64,000 bases of DNA. Origin: Litoditis marina (taxonomy: Eukaryota > Nematoda > Chromadorea > Rhabditida > Rhabditidae). The notes under the pieces were generated by a model, which saw only the letters and a list, made by a program, of their open reading frames with translations, made no database searches and was not told where the DNA came from. Location: contig OZ038438.1 of NCBI GenBank assembly GCA_964036275.1, positions 6,888,978 to 6,952,977 on the forward strand. The letters run 5' to 3'. This document shows positions 34,795 to 51,568 of the stretch, piece after piece (position 1 is the first letter of the stretch; each line of letters starts with the position of its first letter). A program made the translations under genes and the position numbers.

Positions 34795-36225
34795 GGGTGC
34801 AGATTAGTTGGACCTGTGGTTGGATTACACTGATGAACAATCAAAACAAAAGAGCGACTCGTTCAGACTCGTTCAGTTGAAAGTTGAAATCAAGTTCAGA
34901 AATGATCTAATACTCGCTACTGGAATCATGTGTATCTCGGAAACAAATTGATCATCCTATTATGTAACAAGCTGTAATGAGTTAATGTTGGATGTGTTTA
35001 CCGACAATTAATGATTTCTGGACACTCAAAAAAACTCAGCATAGTGGGAGCACAGTCCATTGCGCTACGAACAAACCAGAAAGGGGTTTCATTTTCTAGA
35101 CTCCAACATACCCTTCCCTGAAAAGCGACTGCAAGTAAACAATAATTTATCCATCCCTAACTCTTTGTAGGTGGTAACGATGTTGAGGTACTGTAAGTGT
35201 CAATGCTAAGATAGACTATTGCTCCAATGTTAGCAACTTTTTATTGTCGCGTTATGGCAGTGTTGTAAATATTGCGATCCATATACCTACTCTTACATAG
35301 AGGAGCATGCAATGAGAATAGTAAAATCAAATTATAGATTATAATTCGTTTGCTTACAAATCTTCCGAGAGAAGTGGGCTCGAGCTAACGAAACATTACT
35401 CTCTGGCCGTATCCACCAATAAATTTTCCTCTCCCGGGAGCGTTTTTAGGCTCTCGGGAGAGCAAATTTGGTTGAAATTTTAGCTCCCGGGAGCAAAAAA
35501 CGCTCCCGGGAGCAAAAAACGCTCCCGGGAGAGGGGAAAATTATTGGTGGATACGGCCACTGGTCTTCCTTCTACCAAAAACCTATGAAAGACGTAAAGA
35601 AGGGCTGATAGTATACGTTGTTGAATAAATCTGAAGAACAATCAAAACATGACAGCGAAAGCCAATTGCCTTTTTGTATTAAAAGTAATTTTGGTCCATA
35701 AAACAGCTATTCAATTTGAGGAGGTAAAATTTACAAAAACTTGTATGTTTCACAAATAAATGTTCTGAGATAGTTGGATTGTGAGTAAAAATCTTTTTGT
35801 AGTATGTACAATGTTAGCTATTCCACCTTTCCCGCTATGCAGTTTCTAACATTTCACTATTAATAGGTTATTCAAAACTTATTAATTAGCATGCGAGCTT
35901 AATCAAGATTTGTTTTGGTCTCACCGCGAATCTTTAGTCCTTTACGGCTTCGTAGAATAAATAAGGGTGGGATGTACTGTAACGAACTGACAAATGTAAC
36001 GGGAAGAAGGGAAAAAAATTGAACGAGCCACATTTTCTTTATTTACCTAATTTATTTCTTATAACTGTTGTTCAGTTTTCTTTCCCGGACGTTTAGTGTT
36101 GTGAACGATCTTGGGTCAATTTTTACACCCATTACTCCTTGTTCACCTATATTTTAGCTTTTAAATCCATCCGTTCCATTCCATTCCATTTATCTTCTGC
36201 CGTTTTCAGGAGATCGCTAGTCCTA
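34795..36225. other. spacer between divergent lectin and BTB-zinc-finger genes
   Basis: About 1.4 kb containing the 156-bp terminal-inverted-repeat element at 35404-35559 and otherwise no recognised feature. A TTTTCAG acceptor at 36203-36209 precedes the BTB-zinc-finger start codon by 16 nt. Confidence 0.5.
35404..35559. mobile_element. 156-bp GC-rich terminal-inverted-repeat element
   Basis: Ends are inverted copies of about 39-40 bases starting TGGCCGTATCCACCAATAA. Between them are repeated CTCCCGGGAGCAAAAAACG units, each centred on a self-complementary CTCCCGGGAG. The composition is unlike the flanking AT-rich DNA. No open frame, so a non-autonomous element is inferred. Confidence 0.85.
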
Positions 36226-40954
<4,729 letters not shown>

Positions 40955-41121
40955 CATTGTACAGATATTGATTAGCCCACTTAGCTGTAATAATATTTCT
41001 CTTACTGTCTTGCTGTGTAGGGGAAGATTGTATCGATATTGTTCCATTCACCGTATACTACGACGATTGAAAAATTTGCGTTTGAGCGACCAATTGTTAC
41101 GTTTTCACCGTGTATATAAGC

Positions 41122-41127
41122 AATAAA
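41122..41127 (+). promoter_or_regulatory. AATAAA polyadenylation signal of the BTB-zinc-finger gene
   Basis: A perfect AATAAA 168 bases after the upstream stop codon. It lies 113 bases before the AG acceptor at 41239-41240 that abuts the FAM91 start codon, with T-rich sequence between. This is the spacing expected between a cleavage site and a downstream trans-splice site in nematode operons. Confidence 0.6.
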
Positions 41128-41240
41128 TATTTAGAACGCCTAATGTGTTTTTATATATTTGAGATGGGTGATTATTACGACACTGATATCTTACAAACTT
41201 TTTCGTTTTCATGTTTCTTATTCTTAATTTATGAATTTAG

Positions 41241-44200
41241 ATGGATGTGGATGCTTGCATCAGAGAGAATATATCTTGGTTAAAACTTCCTGAAGATGTG
41301 CGAACACTGCTTGGCAGCTCGCAAAGAGAGTACGACAAAATGATACTGGAGTATTCTATCAAAAACCAGCTAAGATACAAGGGAAATCTGGGTAGGCATT
41401 TCAACACTTTCTTCTACGGTGATATACTCAATTAGTAATGTATCATTTGTTTGTTAAGTGCGCCACGTGAAGAAGAACGAGGAGACCTATTACGACATGG
41501 TGATGAAGTACAGTGAAAGTCATCTCATGCTGTTCCCCTATCATCTTGCCGACATTGTCGTTCGGGAACTGCGAATCACGCCATTCAACTACTATATTAA
41601 CATCATATCAGTGAGTGTTTTGGCGAAACTTGCAGATGCTACTTTTTTGTTTTATATGTATGCTCTCTCCTACGAGAACAACTAGGATGATACCGGGTTA
41701 TACCAGCAGACGCTCAGTTTGTCACAAGTCTGCTAGGAAATTGTACTCTTTATGTCAACACTCAAGTTTCTACCTCATTCACATTTTACAGGACATGATT
41801 AATTCCGAAAAGTCCTACGATTCTCTTCCCAATTTTACCGCCGCTGACGCCATGCGACTCCTGGGAATTGGTAGAAACCAATACATTGATCTGATGAATC
41901 AAGTAAAGTTAGTTTCTTGCAACATAATTTCTTTGAAAAAATCTCCCTCCGATCACACCTGACTCTGTAGAAATGCGTCTCAACAAGGTCATTGTTGAAC
42001 TAAACTATCTAACTGATGTGATCACATTGGTTATACTTGAGCATAAAAACTGAACATCATACTGGATGGCCCGGTTATACACTCTTTGTCACGTTGAGCG
42101 AACTTCTTAATTTCAATCGATACGGTGCCTGGAGCTTCTTGGGACGTTAATGTGGCAATTTTTCATACAAGGGACCTATTTAGTATGATGTTCTGTCTGT
42201 ATAAGGTAAGCAGACTACAAGGATTGTACTTGATCATTCCGTGTTAATAACTCATTCACATATAGTTCATAACTGTTTCAGGTCAAATAGGAAGTTCCTG
42301 CGACGAAACCGATCTCTCCGAGAGTTGTTACCACAAAAACCAGTCAAGGTTGGTTGGTCTCTTTCGAGGGCTGCAGCTAAACACCAGCCGACTTTTCCCA
42401 AAAAGTTTTTTTTTGTATAATCGGGTCACAAAATTTTGAAATTTGATACATCGGGCCTCAAAAAAAGTCAGCTGGTGTATGGCTGCAGCTGAGCTCTCTT
42501 GGTTGTTGCACTTGTATTGTTTGAGGCGAAAGGGCCAGAAGGCATGCACATGATCTAGCAAATAGTAGAATACATCTGATTTTCAATATTGTCATATGAT
42601 TCATTAGACAACGTGACAACCGTTAATAATAACCGGTTGATCATAACCATAACCGTTTATGGAAATTCAGATACCCATCGAACCGTGGTGGCTCGTCTGT
42701 GCAGGCAGTGTGCTTGAGGCAGATGTCAAGGTGAGATTTCTCTAGGATTTCCCTGTTGACCCTTCTCAGATATCATTTTTGGGAAGGTTTTAGCTTCGGT
42801 GGGGGGTTGAAGTGCTACGAAAGGGAACCCAACTGAAGTGGGGGGCGATACTTCAATTTTCTCATAACGGTCTCCATCGAGATCTAAATTTGCGAACACG
42901 AATTTCTCATAAATGTTAAACTTCAATAAGCTCGCCTCCCGAACAAAGTGAATAATGCCATGAAAGCTTATAAAACTTGGTCATTTAAAAAAATAGTAAA
43001 AGTGCCATATTTTCTGTTCTAGAATGAAATCTAAACCTGACAACATGAATCTTTTCATTTTTGGTATTGCAAGAACGGCACTTTTTCAAATGGTTAGGTG
43101 TTATATAGCTATGATGATCGAGTTTTTCAGGTTTTGACAAATGAGGACGAGCGCCGTGTCATAGATAGTATTCTGGATGAGGGTGCACAGACGGCTGGCA
43201 CCTTGCCCGCCCCCATCGTGCAATCGTTGTTCAGTCGAGGTCTCATCTACTTCGATGTTCCTGTACAGAAAACTGATTTCGTCTACGGTATGTTGGAACC
43301 TATAACAGATAAGTAAAATTTAAGTTCGCAGATTTAATTCAATTCAAATTTAAGAATTCAAATAAATTTGGCAGACTCTCAGCAGACAAACATATTTAAT
43401 ATATTCGGCAGTAACGCAAGCACATTCAAATTTCATCTTGTTCATTCTGTTTCAGTGGCCCCACTGGATGGATTTGTTATGAATCGTGTGCTTGGCGACT
43501 ACTTTGAAACTTTATTGTATAAAATATTCGTTGCTATTGATGATCAGACAGCTGTGAGCGAGGTTAGTGGGTTATTTCATAACCAATGGTCACACGTGGG
43601 TTTGATCAATTATATTAAGAACGAAGGTTATTTGTGCTTTATTTACAGATGGCTGAGATGTTGCATATAGATTCTCAGTTGGTCTGCACCGCTATCTCTT
43701 TGTTTTGTCGGCTCGGCTTTGCGAGAAAACGTGTGACTGGTGAGTAATGACTGGAATACTTTTCTTTCCGATTTTATTGAACGTTCTATGTGGCATTATC
43801 GAATGAATCAGTATTTCTCAATATTTTCAGGAGTAGAGAATACGCGACTCCATTTTTCATGGGCACAGTTGATTACCGTACCAACTTCTCCAATTCAGTA
43901 CGTTTTATATTTATACATGTTAACAAGTAGACCTACAGTAATACTCTTTTATGACGATGTATAGTCTGTAAATCGTTCTGATGAATGATCGGACCTGTAA
44001 AGTACACATATCATAGGTAGAATATCCCTAAGCATAGCGCTGACCCATACTAGATTTGGTAATTCTTCCCATGTGATTTGTTTGCACCCAAAAGTGTTGA
44101 AAACATCTGGAATGAGGGAAATTACCTTTTTCATTTCGGTATCATAACTTTTGTCATCAGTATTCCTGTTGCTAGTGGTATTTCTACCGTCGAGGATTTT

Positions 44201-47200
44201 TCAAATGATCGATTAACTACAACCACCCGTCTTTCACTTTGTATAGAAACGTGTTTATGGAAACTTTGAATATATAATATACTAGGGTTTATTAGAAGGC
44301 AAAATTCGGGTGCTATGTATGGTTGGACTTACTATATCATATATCTCTTTGGGAACCACCTAGACAATCGTTAGGACTATACTATGACCAAGATAACGGC
44401 TTTCTGGGATAGAATCAAAACGTATCACCTTCTTTACTTTAAAAATCCGATTCTTTTAGTTTTATCTTTATATATCGAGCTTATTATTTGCAGAGAGGAC
44501 AGCCTGGTGACGTCAGTATCCGGAGATCTGAGTGAGTTATCGGCCTTTCTCGCGTCGCCCACGGGAGATGTGGAAGAAGATGACGAGGATATGATGTCGT
44601 CTCTCAGCTCTCTTTCTTTGAAAGATGTCAGTTTTCGATTCACTCATTCTCACACATAGAGCGACTTTGTTGAAACACTCGTTTTTCGCTATTTCGGGTT
44701 GAATTTCCATACTAGTCGCACTTTACTGGTAAAACCTAATATCCCACCCCGTTTTGTAGTTTGGTCACCGAGATACAACTGCTGATTTCAAATCAATTTC
44801 TGTGGACAATAAATTCACGTCACGTAAGCTCGTTATCCTTATCCTTAACATTTTTGCTCCATCTGCGCATCTGAAAATGATAGTAATAGTACTTTATGGT
44901 GGAAAATGTTTACAAACAAACAATTGTGCTTGTTTCAGCTATCCCAACCGTCATCCGACGTGTCCTCTTCCTCTGGCCGAGCAGCCTTTTTATTCGACTC
45001 CAGTCTGGCCGCCTTCCTTATGATGGGAAACTTATCATCTTCACTCAAGGTATTGAATTTGTTCAAAAGTGTAAAATATATATATATTTAATAATGAATA
45101 AATGTATTTATTACGCAAGTGAAGCGTGTGATAACAATGAGACACAGTTGACAAGAAGTAACGCCAAATATAAGAAATCAGAGTATACGTGGCCCTATCG
45201 CAGAATTTCGAACACATTTATGCCTGAAGTATCTTCTAGTGAGCATATTTTCTTCAGGGACATGCTGTGACCCTATTCGAAGTGGGCAAACTGGCTGACG
45301 AGCAAATGGGCGATTTCATGGATCAGCTCGAATCGGTAATCATCTTATCATCTGTCATCTAGTTATTTCTGTCTCATAATCATTGAAATTCTTGTCGCAT
45401 ATAAAAATAATCCAAACATAACGTTATTCTGACTCCTTTTTCTTACGTATCCAACAAGTATCCCGTTCTTGATACTACGGACCTTACTTGCAAAATTCGA
45501 GGACATTCGTTGTTAGCTGAGTTCAATATCTTATACGTCGTGTTTTCTCCTGCAGGTGGGTATTGTTTTTGAACAGAATTATCGAGTACATTTTCTACAA
45601 CTTAAACTTACATCGTAAACCGTGATTTTATAGGTCAAGCGTTTTGGCGAGGGTGAGGCTCAGCGCTATTCTGAGCATGCTATGGCTCTTCTCGACTCTT
45701 TACGGAGTCTGAAGAAGGGCAGGGAGGTGGATATGCTACGGGGAGAAAGCTTGTTGTCTCTGGATTCGCGGAGCAGACTGAGAGTGCTCTCTAAAGCTTA
45801 CGCGTAAGTCTTTCACACTATAACAATATTAAATTAGAGCATTCATTTTTATCTACGTTCACATTAGCAAATGTTGTATTGTTCTAGTTTTGTAATTGGT
45901 GAATTCCGAAATATTATTCAATTCAGATACCAATTGACAGTACCATCGTTTTCATTTAGTTTAATTATACTTTCTGCCTGTTCACAACATATTGAGAGTA
46001 TATTCGGGCGTGTTTTCAGGATCATTGTGGCAATGGCTCCGCTCTCGGTTGATGCCTGTACCTTACCAGTTTCCAGCCTGCCGTTCATAGGACCGCCTAT
46101 ACCTGAGGTAATACAGTGCTTTATATATTGTAAATAACACGAGTTTTATATAATAATATAACCATAATAATCTATAATCTTATACGGCAACTTTCAGTCT
46201 GTTCGTCTTCTCGTAGTACTCAGTTGCCGTTCTTGCTGTTTGCAAATTGGTATATTCAGATAAAGTGTATTGTCTCAAGCATAATTCTTCTCGAAGTGTA
46301 ACCAATGTGTTTTGAGTATTGCAGGCGTGTTCACCCTGGTTCCGGCTGGCCCTATATACGTTGACAGGCAGCGGTCCAACCTCTGTCTACATTCCGCATG
46401 GAACCCGTCTGGCTCAGCTACCAGAGTTGCTCATCCCCTCGCCCCGCCTCCTCGTCAATTCCACCAATCACGAGGCGCAGCTCATGACCACGCATAATTC
46501 ACTGCTTGCATTGAATGAGATATTACTGGGAACATCTTTGTTCGTACAGGTGAGAAACCAACTGGTGTCAACGAGTTTTATTCATAATTTAAATGAGTTT
46601 CATAGGCCACCCAATATTCAGTTTAATAGCTAAATTTTTGCAGACGTACTCCCCTTGTTCTGACGATGAAGAATTGGTCTATGTTCCGTTCCCACTGGAT
46701 GCGAAAGAAAAGGATGTCCCTGGTTGGTTTTTCTATTATTTGTTGCGTATTCAAAGCCTCCTTCGCTTTCTTTCGTCAATGTTTGTACAATATATTTTCT
46801 ACTTCTCTCATCGGTCTTGGTTGTATATTCAGTTTGCGTCGGTTGAAGATAGTATTATTTTACACATCACATAAATTACCAAATCATCGTCTTCCGGGCT
46901 TGTAGTTGGTACATAATTATCGACAGACATGCCAGAAAGAAAAGTAGCCGTTTCATATGATTTCCATTTTCTCAGATGCCTTTTCGAATCATCCTGCCAT
47001 TCGCTGCCTCGAGTCAAGAATCGGACTGAATTCCTTGTGTGGCTACGTGGTTCTTCTCAGGACCAATGTTAGTCCAAGCACTGAGAAGGAGGCCTCACCC
47101 TTTGACGGATCTCCGAAACAAGAGAGTCATTCGGTCACGAGGTAATTATCAATTGCCCCACCCTGTTTCTGCTGAACGACGCTGCTTTATTCTGTATATA

Positions 47201-48367
47201 AGATGGAAATAGACTGTAATAATAATAACAAATCATAATGTTTTGCGAATTTCAGACGTTATTTCCAACTACACACTTATACATAAGTAACATTATCAAC
47301 CGCAAAATGGCTGTCTGTAAAGAGGTGCGCCAGACAGATACTGCGGCTAGCGGGGGTCGAACCCAGATCTGTGGAGGGACAATTTTACGTTACCCACTTG
47401 ACCAGAGAACTATTCACATTCTGACAGCAGAACTAGAACTATTTACCAACAACAATCGGGAGATGGTTGTCAGGAATGGGCCAATTTTTCCTGTGCTTTA
47501 CTGGGAATCATATTCTTGTCGCAATCAGTCTGTTTATTTTTCACTGGATGCGCAGCGAGCAGGATATCTAGAGAATATCTCACTTCTGCGTATGAACGAT
47601 GTTCAGCTTCGGGTTGTTTGCATGGGTTTGGCGAAAGTTATTACTTACTGATTCTGGTACTTTTTCAGGTGCTTGCCGGATGGTTGCAATTTTTCGGATT
47701 TCCTACTACTAGACTGCATATTCGGAATCCCTCTCTTTAATGCTGGGCTGAATCATGTTATTTGCGAGAGAGCAACCACACTTGGAATTCTGGAAACAGA
47801 GAAGTGCGACTCGTTCTTCATTACTTATTCTATAGTAGGGTTTTGAGTTTTGATACTTTAATCACCTTTATTTGCAGTCGGACCAACATTCAGTTCGCCA
47901 ACAAAGCCGTAGTAGATTTGATTCTGGAGATGTTGAATACATGGAATTTCGGCATCAATAAGGTATGCAAACATGTATATGCGGTCGAATAATAGAAATT
48001 AGGTGCAGTTTTTTTGACTTTAGCTCTACCTAGTTGACGTGAGGGCGGGTTTTGACTACACAAAATCTCCTGGCGACGGCCTCATATGACGAGATCGTGT
48101 TCTATCACCGTATTAAGTGAACAATAACAAGATCACCTTTGTTTCTGTATTCAAACAAAATTGCGAAAAACGCAGTAGGGTACGCATTTGTTCGTGTTTC
48201 ATTATTGAGTGGTTTGATATTTTCACGATTCGCACATTATTCGGAATATTAATTCGTCAAAATTACAGAGCTGTTTTGGAGAGACCGAGCCGATAAAATC
48301 TGAGGTAGTACCACCTGTTCAGGTGATCACGTTTGACCCACGAACACGGATGATTACCGCCAAATGA
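41241..48367 (+). CDS. FAM91 orthologue (Golgi tethering / WDR11 complex)
   Basis: FAM91A1 works with WDR11 and TBC1D23 in capturing endosome-derived vesicles at the trans-Golgi (known). Twenty exons: 41241-41391, 41459-41610, 41792-41907, 42282-42348, 42671-42730, 43131-43287, 43456-43562, 43649-43739, 43831-43897, 44494-44626, 44939-45049, 45258-45335, 45634-45803, 46020-46107, 46325-46549, 46644-46722, 46976-47141, 47669-47839, 47878-47962, 48269-48367; 790 residues (human 838). Signatures: [39 protein letters not shown] then [51 protein letters not shown] and [11 protein letters not shown]. Exon 2 uses an AAG acceptor. The exon 18 donor (GG at 47838-47839) is chosen because it alone keeps the last exons in frame. 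The ATG follows an AG directly; see the operon finding. Confidence 0.95.
42370..42490. mobile_element. imperfect inverted-repeat element in FAM91 intron 4
   Basis: Arms of about 30 bases (GCTGCAGCTAAACACCAGC... and its inverted partner ...GCTGGTGTATGGCTGCAGC) flank a T-rich centre. About 120 bp in all, with no coding content; probably a short non-autonomous transposon. Confidence 0.7.
47335..47415 (-). repeat. tRNA-derived SINE-like sequence or tRNA pseudogene
   Basis: On the minus strand TGGTCAAGTGG (47404-47394) resembles a polymerase III A box. About 40 bases later GGGTTCGACCCC (around 47364-47352) resembles a B box. The T arm pairs in four of five positions and the acceptor stem is not convincing, so this is not a functional tRNA gene. 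It lies in FAM91 intron 17 and creates a chance open frame of 137 codons on the plus strand. Confidence 0.55.
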
Positions 48368-50260
48368 CAGGGTACCCGGTTCTATAGTTTTCCCTATGTT
48401 GTTCTCTATACTATTCACTTTCTAGTCATCCAACCAAATTGTACCACTGCCTTCCATTCTCACTGCTTGTCCTAGCTGCGAATCGACTTTTTCATCGTTT
48501 TGATTTATCTAAGCAATTGCTCTGGGTCGTCCACATATAACGTAAGGACTTTGATTGCTGTCGAACGCGTATATTTCCGTTTTTAAATTTTCGATTAAGT
48601 GGGAGCACTCGTTCCGTTTTATTTTATATGGTGACTCCCAATTTGTCTGTGATAGATTTCTAAGTACTTTATAATTTATGTATCGTGACAAATTGTACAG
48701 TATTACCTGTAACCAACAGTTGCCTTAGTTCGGCCAACCGCTGCCCAATAATGGTTTTATATGAAAATTGCTAGCGTTCCAATATTTTTTTAACCTTCTA
48801 TGTGCCATCTGTTTCATCAAGGTTCGATCATTGTAAATTTCGTAGTTTTGTTTTGGGGTTTACTTATATAATGGGTTAGCAGAAGAGAGAGAGTGGTATA
48901 TATTCTTTACGCTCCGTGTTGTGGCTTTAATGTGTTCTATTGCAATGCGTGTATGTTCATTTTTACATGTCCATCTTTCACTTTATGTACTATGCACTTT
49001 TTCCATTTGTTTCTTTTTTATATCATATGAATGCTTTATTTCATTCCAATGGACAACAACAGAAAGATTGAAGATGTCGCATTATATTAGGTTTAAGTGG
49101 AAAGTATCAAGTAGCTGTAGCGGAATTATATCGAGGGGAGTCAAATATTAGGTTAGGACCAGAAGTACATATTTATTGTCGAAATACTGCCAATATCTAG
49201 GTTATTCTGAAGAGCCAATAGATGTGGAGGCGGAGATAACCATTTTTTAATAGAACATTCGGAACCTTTGAGGTCTTCAGAGTCGGATTTCAGAGTCCCT
49301 CCTCCGCCTATAGTTTATTAGTCTTGGTGAAGTGTTGTCCCTCTTTACATTGTCATTCGCACATTTGGCGAAGGCAGTAACGTGATTATGGGCAACAAGC
49401 TGCGAGCATTAGGAGAAACCAATGTTAATCCGATTTTTGGTTAATTCAGTGTCGGGATTTCGTTGCATTTATACGGTTACACCCCTGCCAATCGCTCTTC
49501 TGACCCGGATCTTGGAACTTTGCAACCTGATACAGACGATTTTTTGACTAATCCGCTCTTCTAAATGACTTTTTACAGCTAATCTGCAAAACTATCTGGA
49601 TGATTCCCGACATATCCAAGCGAGACCGCGAACCGGCAACTTGATCAAAAGTTGAACTGTGACTGCGTGAGATTTGAAATGAAAGATCTTCGCAAAACCC
49701 GCCAAATGCTCTATATTTTAGAGATGATCTACGTTTCCATCATTTTCACCTGTGAAATATCCGCCTCACTCAGGCTCAGATGAGAAAGTATCAAAACCTC
49801 GGTTAAGTGACGCTAAAACAAACGTCTCAGCGAAAGAATGCCCAGTTCCCAGCTAGGCCCTTAATCTACTCCACTCTCGGCCTATCTGGTTTGTTGAGCC
49901 CCGAGTTTGGCAAGGTTAAGACAGGGGGATCAACCGTGCTGATGAATGACATGAATCAACAGGCTGCTCTCCGCGCCAAACCCAGCCCCACCTATAGCCT
50001 ATAATTTAACCACAGCTATAGAGAATGTTGGCGGCAGCCGATTTTCATTTTAACCTCTCGTCTTTCTTATTGCTGAATATTCGAACGTGTTCAATGACCC
50101 TTCAAGGGTTCTGCATTGCACGCATAGACACACTATTGTCTTCGCAGATTGGGACACAGTTTCACCTTTCGTTTACGGCTCCATAAGGCTGGTCTTGGTG
50201 GCAGTCTCTGACAGAGTGAAGACAGAAGGAATATGGGACCAAGCAAAGGAAAAACATCTC

Positions 50261-50345
50261 TCTCGCTCTCTCTCTTACTCTCTCTCCCTCTCTTTCTATC
50301 TCTCTCCATATATTTATCTCTCTATCTCCCCTCCCTCTCTCTTCC
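50261..50345. repeat. (CT)n-rich simple repeat
   Basis: Interrupted CT/CTCC tract with TATC variants. It creates Ser-Leu or Arg-Glu open frames on both strands that are not genes. Confidence 0.9.
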
Positions 50346-51112
50346 TCTATCGTGTCCCAACTATTCATATTCTATCTTGCCTATATGCCTATGTCTTACA
50401 CTTCTCCACGTTAAGTATTGAACAGATCAACAGAAACAGTGTGAAACTAAACATAACATTTGTATTGATGTAAGTGGACCGTTTTGCCGATCCGCTTATA
50501 GTCATTGTCATCGCGACTTGCCCCATTCTTCTATCTTGCCTTGATTGCGACCGGAGGTCCCATATGTAAATTGTGTTATTGAATGGCATGTTGGTGGCAA
50601 TAGTGTCCCCAGAGATACTCCATATCTCAACCTTTTCTGACATCTTTGTTTATTCCTATACTTCTGAACACATCGCGGACGAATTCATCATTTGAAGACG
50701 CCAAAATAACTGGGTTCTGTGACACTTTTTCCAATACAGAAACCCACTTCTTACAGCGAGATGTTTGGTAAAGAGACTTTTTGGAGTGGGGTTTTCTTGA
50801 AGGTTTGAGGCGGACAAAGGATTTTTGAAAACCTCTATCTTTGATGTTCGCCCAAATTCCCATTCTCAGTTGTCAATCATTTCTTCCCATAGATTTCACA
50901 CCAACTGCTGAAAAATGTGGCGAGTAAAGCGTTCGACTCTAACGCTTATTACGTTCAGCCACACATTTTTAAGGCAGTATAACGTTTTCAAAATACATAG
51001 TCATTTCAGACGTTTGAATCACGTTTGAATTGGAGAAATTCTCATCTAAGAGTGGCACCCTTCATACTTTCTGTTTTACAATTGTTTTGCTTTTCTTCCT
51101 CAACATTGGATT

Positions 51113-51237
51113 TTTAAAGTAGGACGATAATGTGGACCAATCCCGTGACAACGGTCCTTTAAACTGCAATTGAAAAATGTATTGCAGTTTAACGGACTGA
51201 ACCGTTGCGATTGGACCACGTAATCGTCCTTCTTTAA
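51113..51237. mobile_element. family B hairpin element, second copy
   Basis: Same outer ends (TTTAAAGTAGGACGAT and ATCGTCCTTCTTTAA) and the same centre as the copy at 25196-25319. The two arms now differ from each other at several positions, so this copy looks older. Confidence 0.8.
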
Positions 51238-51403
51238 CAGTCTTTATCAGAATGCACTTGATTATTACATAATGCCGAACTCTGATGCGTTCACGCTTTT
51301 TACGTGACTTAGTATTTATATAGCACGGTCATGCGAACAATAACTATACTAGAAGTAAATTTCACGTTTCGAGTCCTCATTGAATATGTTTTATATATTG
51401 AAT

Positions 51404-51568
51404 AGGGTTGTTAAAGTCGAACTCGAAACTCGACTCGGCTCGAAAAAACTCGAAAATTTTCGAGTTGAGTCGAACTCGAAACTCGAATACTCGAAATTTC
51501 TCAAAACTCGAAAATCGAAATTTCCCAAAACTCGAAAACTCGAAATTTTTAACTCGATTAACAACCCT
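51404..51568. mobile_element. element with AGGGTTGTTAA ends and TCGAAA-rich body
   Basis: AGGGTTGTTAA at 51404-51414 is inverted at 51558-51568 (TTAACAACCCT). The inside consists of many CTCGAAA-like units in both orientations around a TTTTCGAGTTG centre. Diverged pieces with similar ends are at about 39587-39660 (CTAGGGTTATTAA and a TCGAG-rich stretch) and 55320-55390 (ending ATAACAACCCTAG). Confidence 0.65.

Noticed and set aside
47238..47651. 137-codon plus-strand frame inside FAM91 intron 17
   Set aside because: No partner exons, and it runs across the tRNA-like sequence read antisense; the FAM91 frame closes correctly without it.
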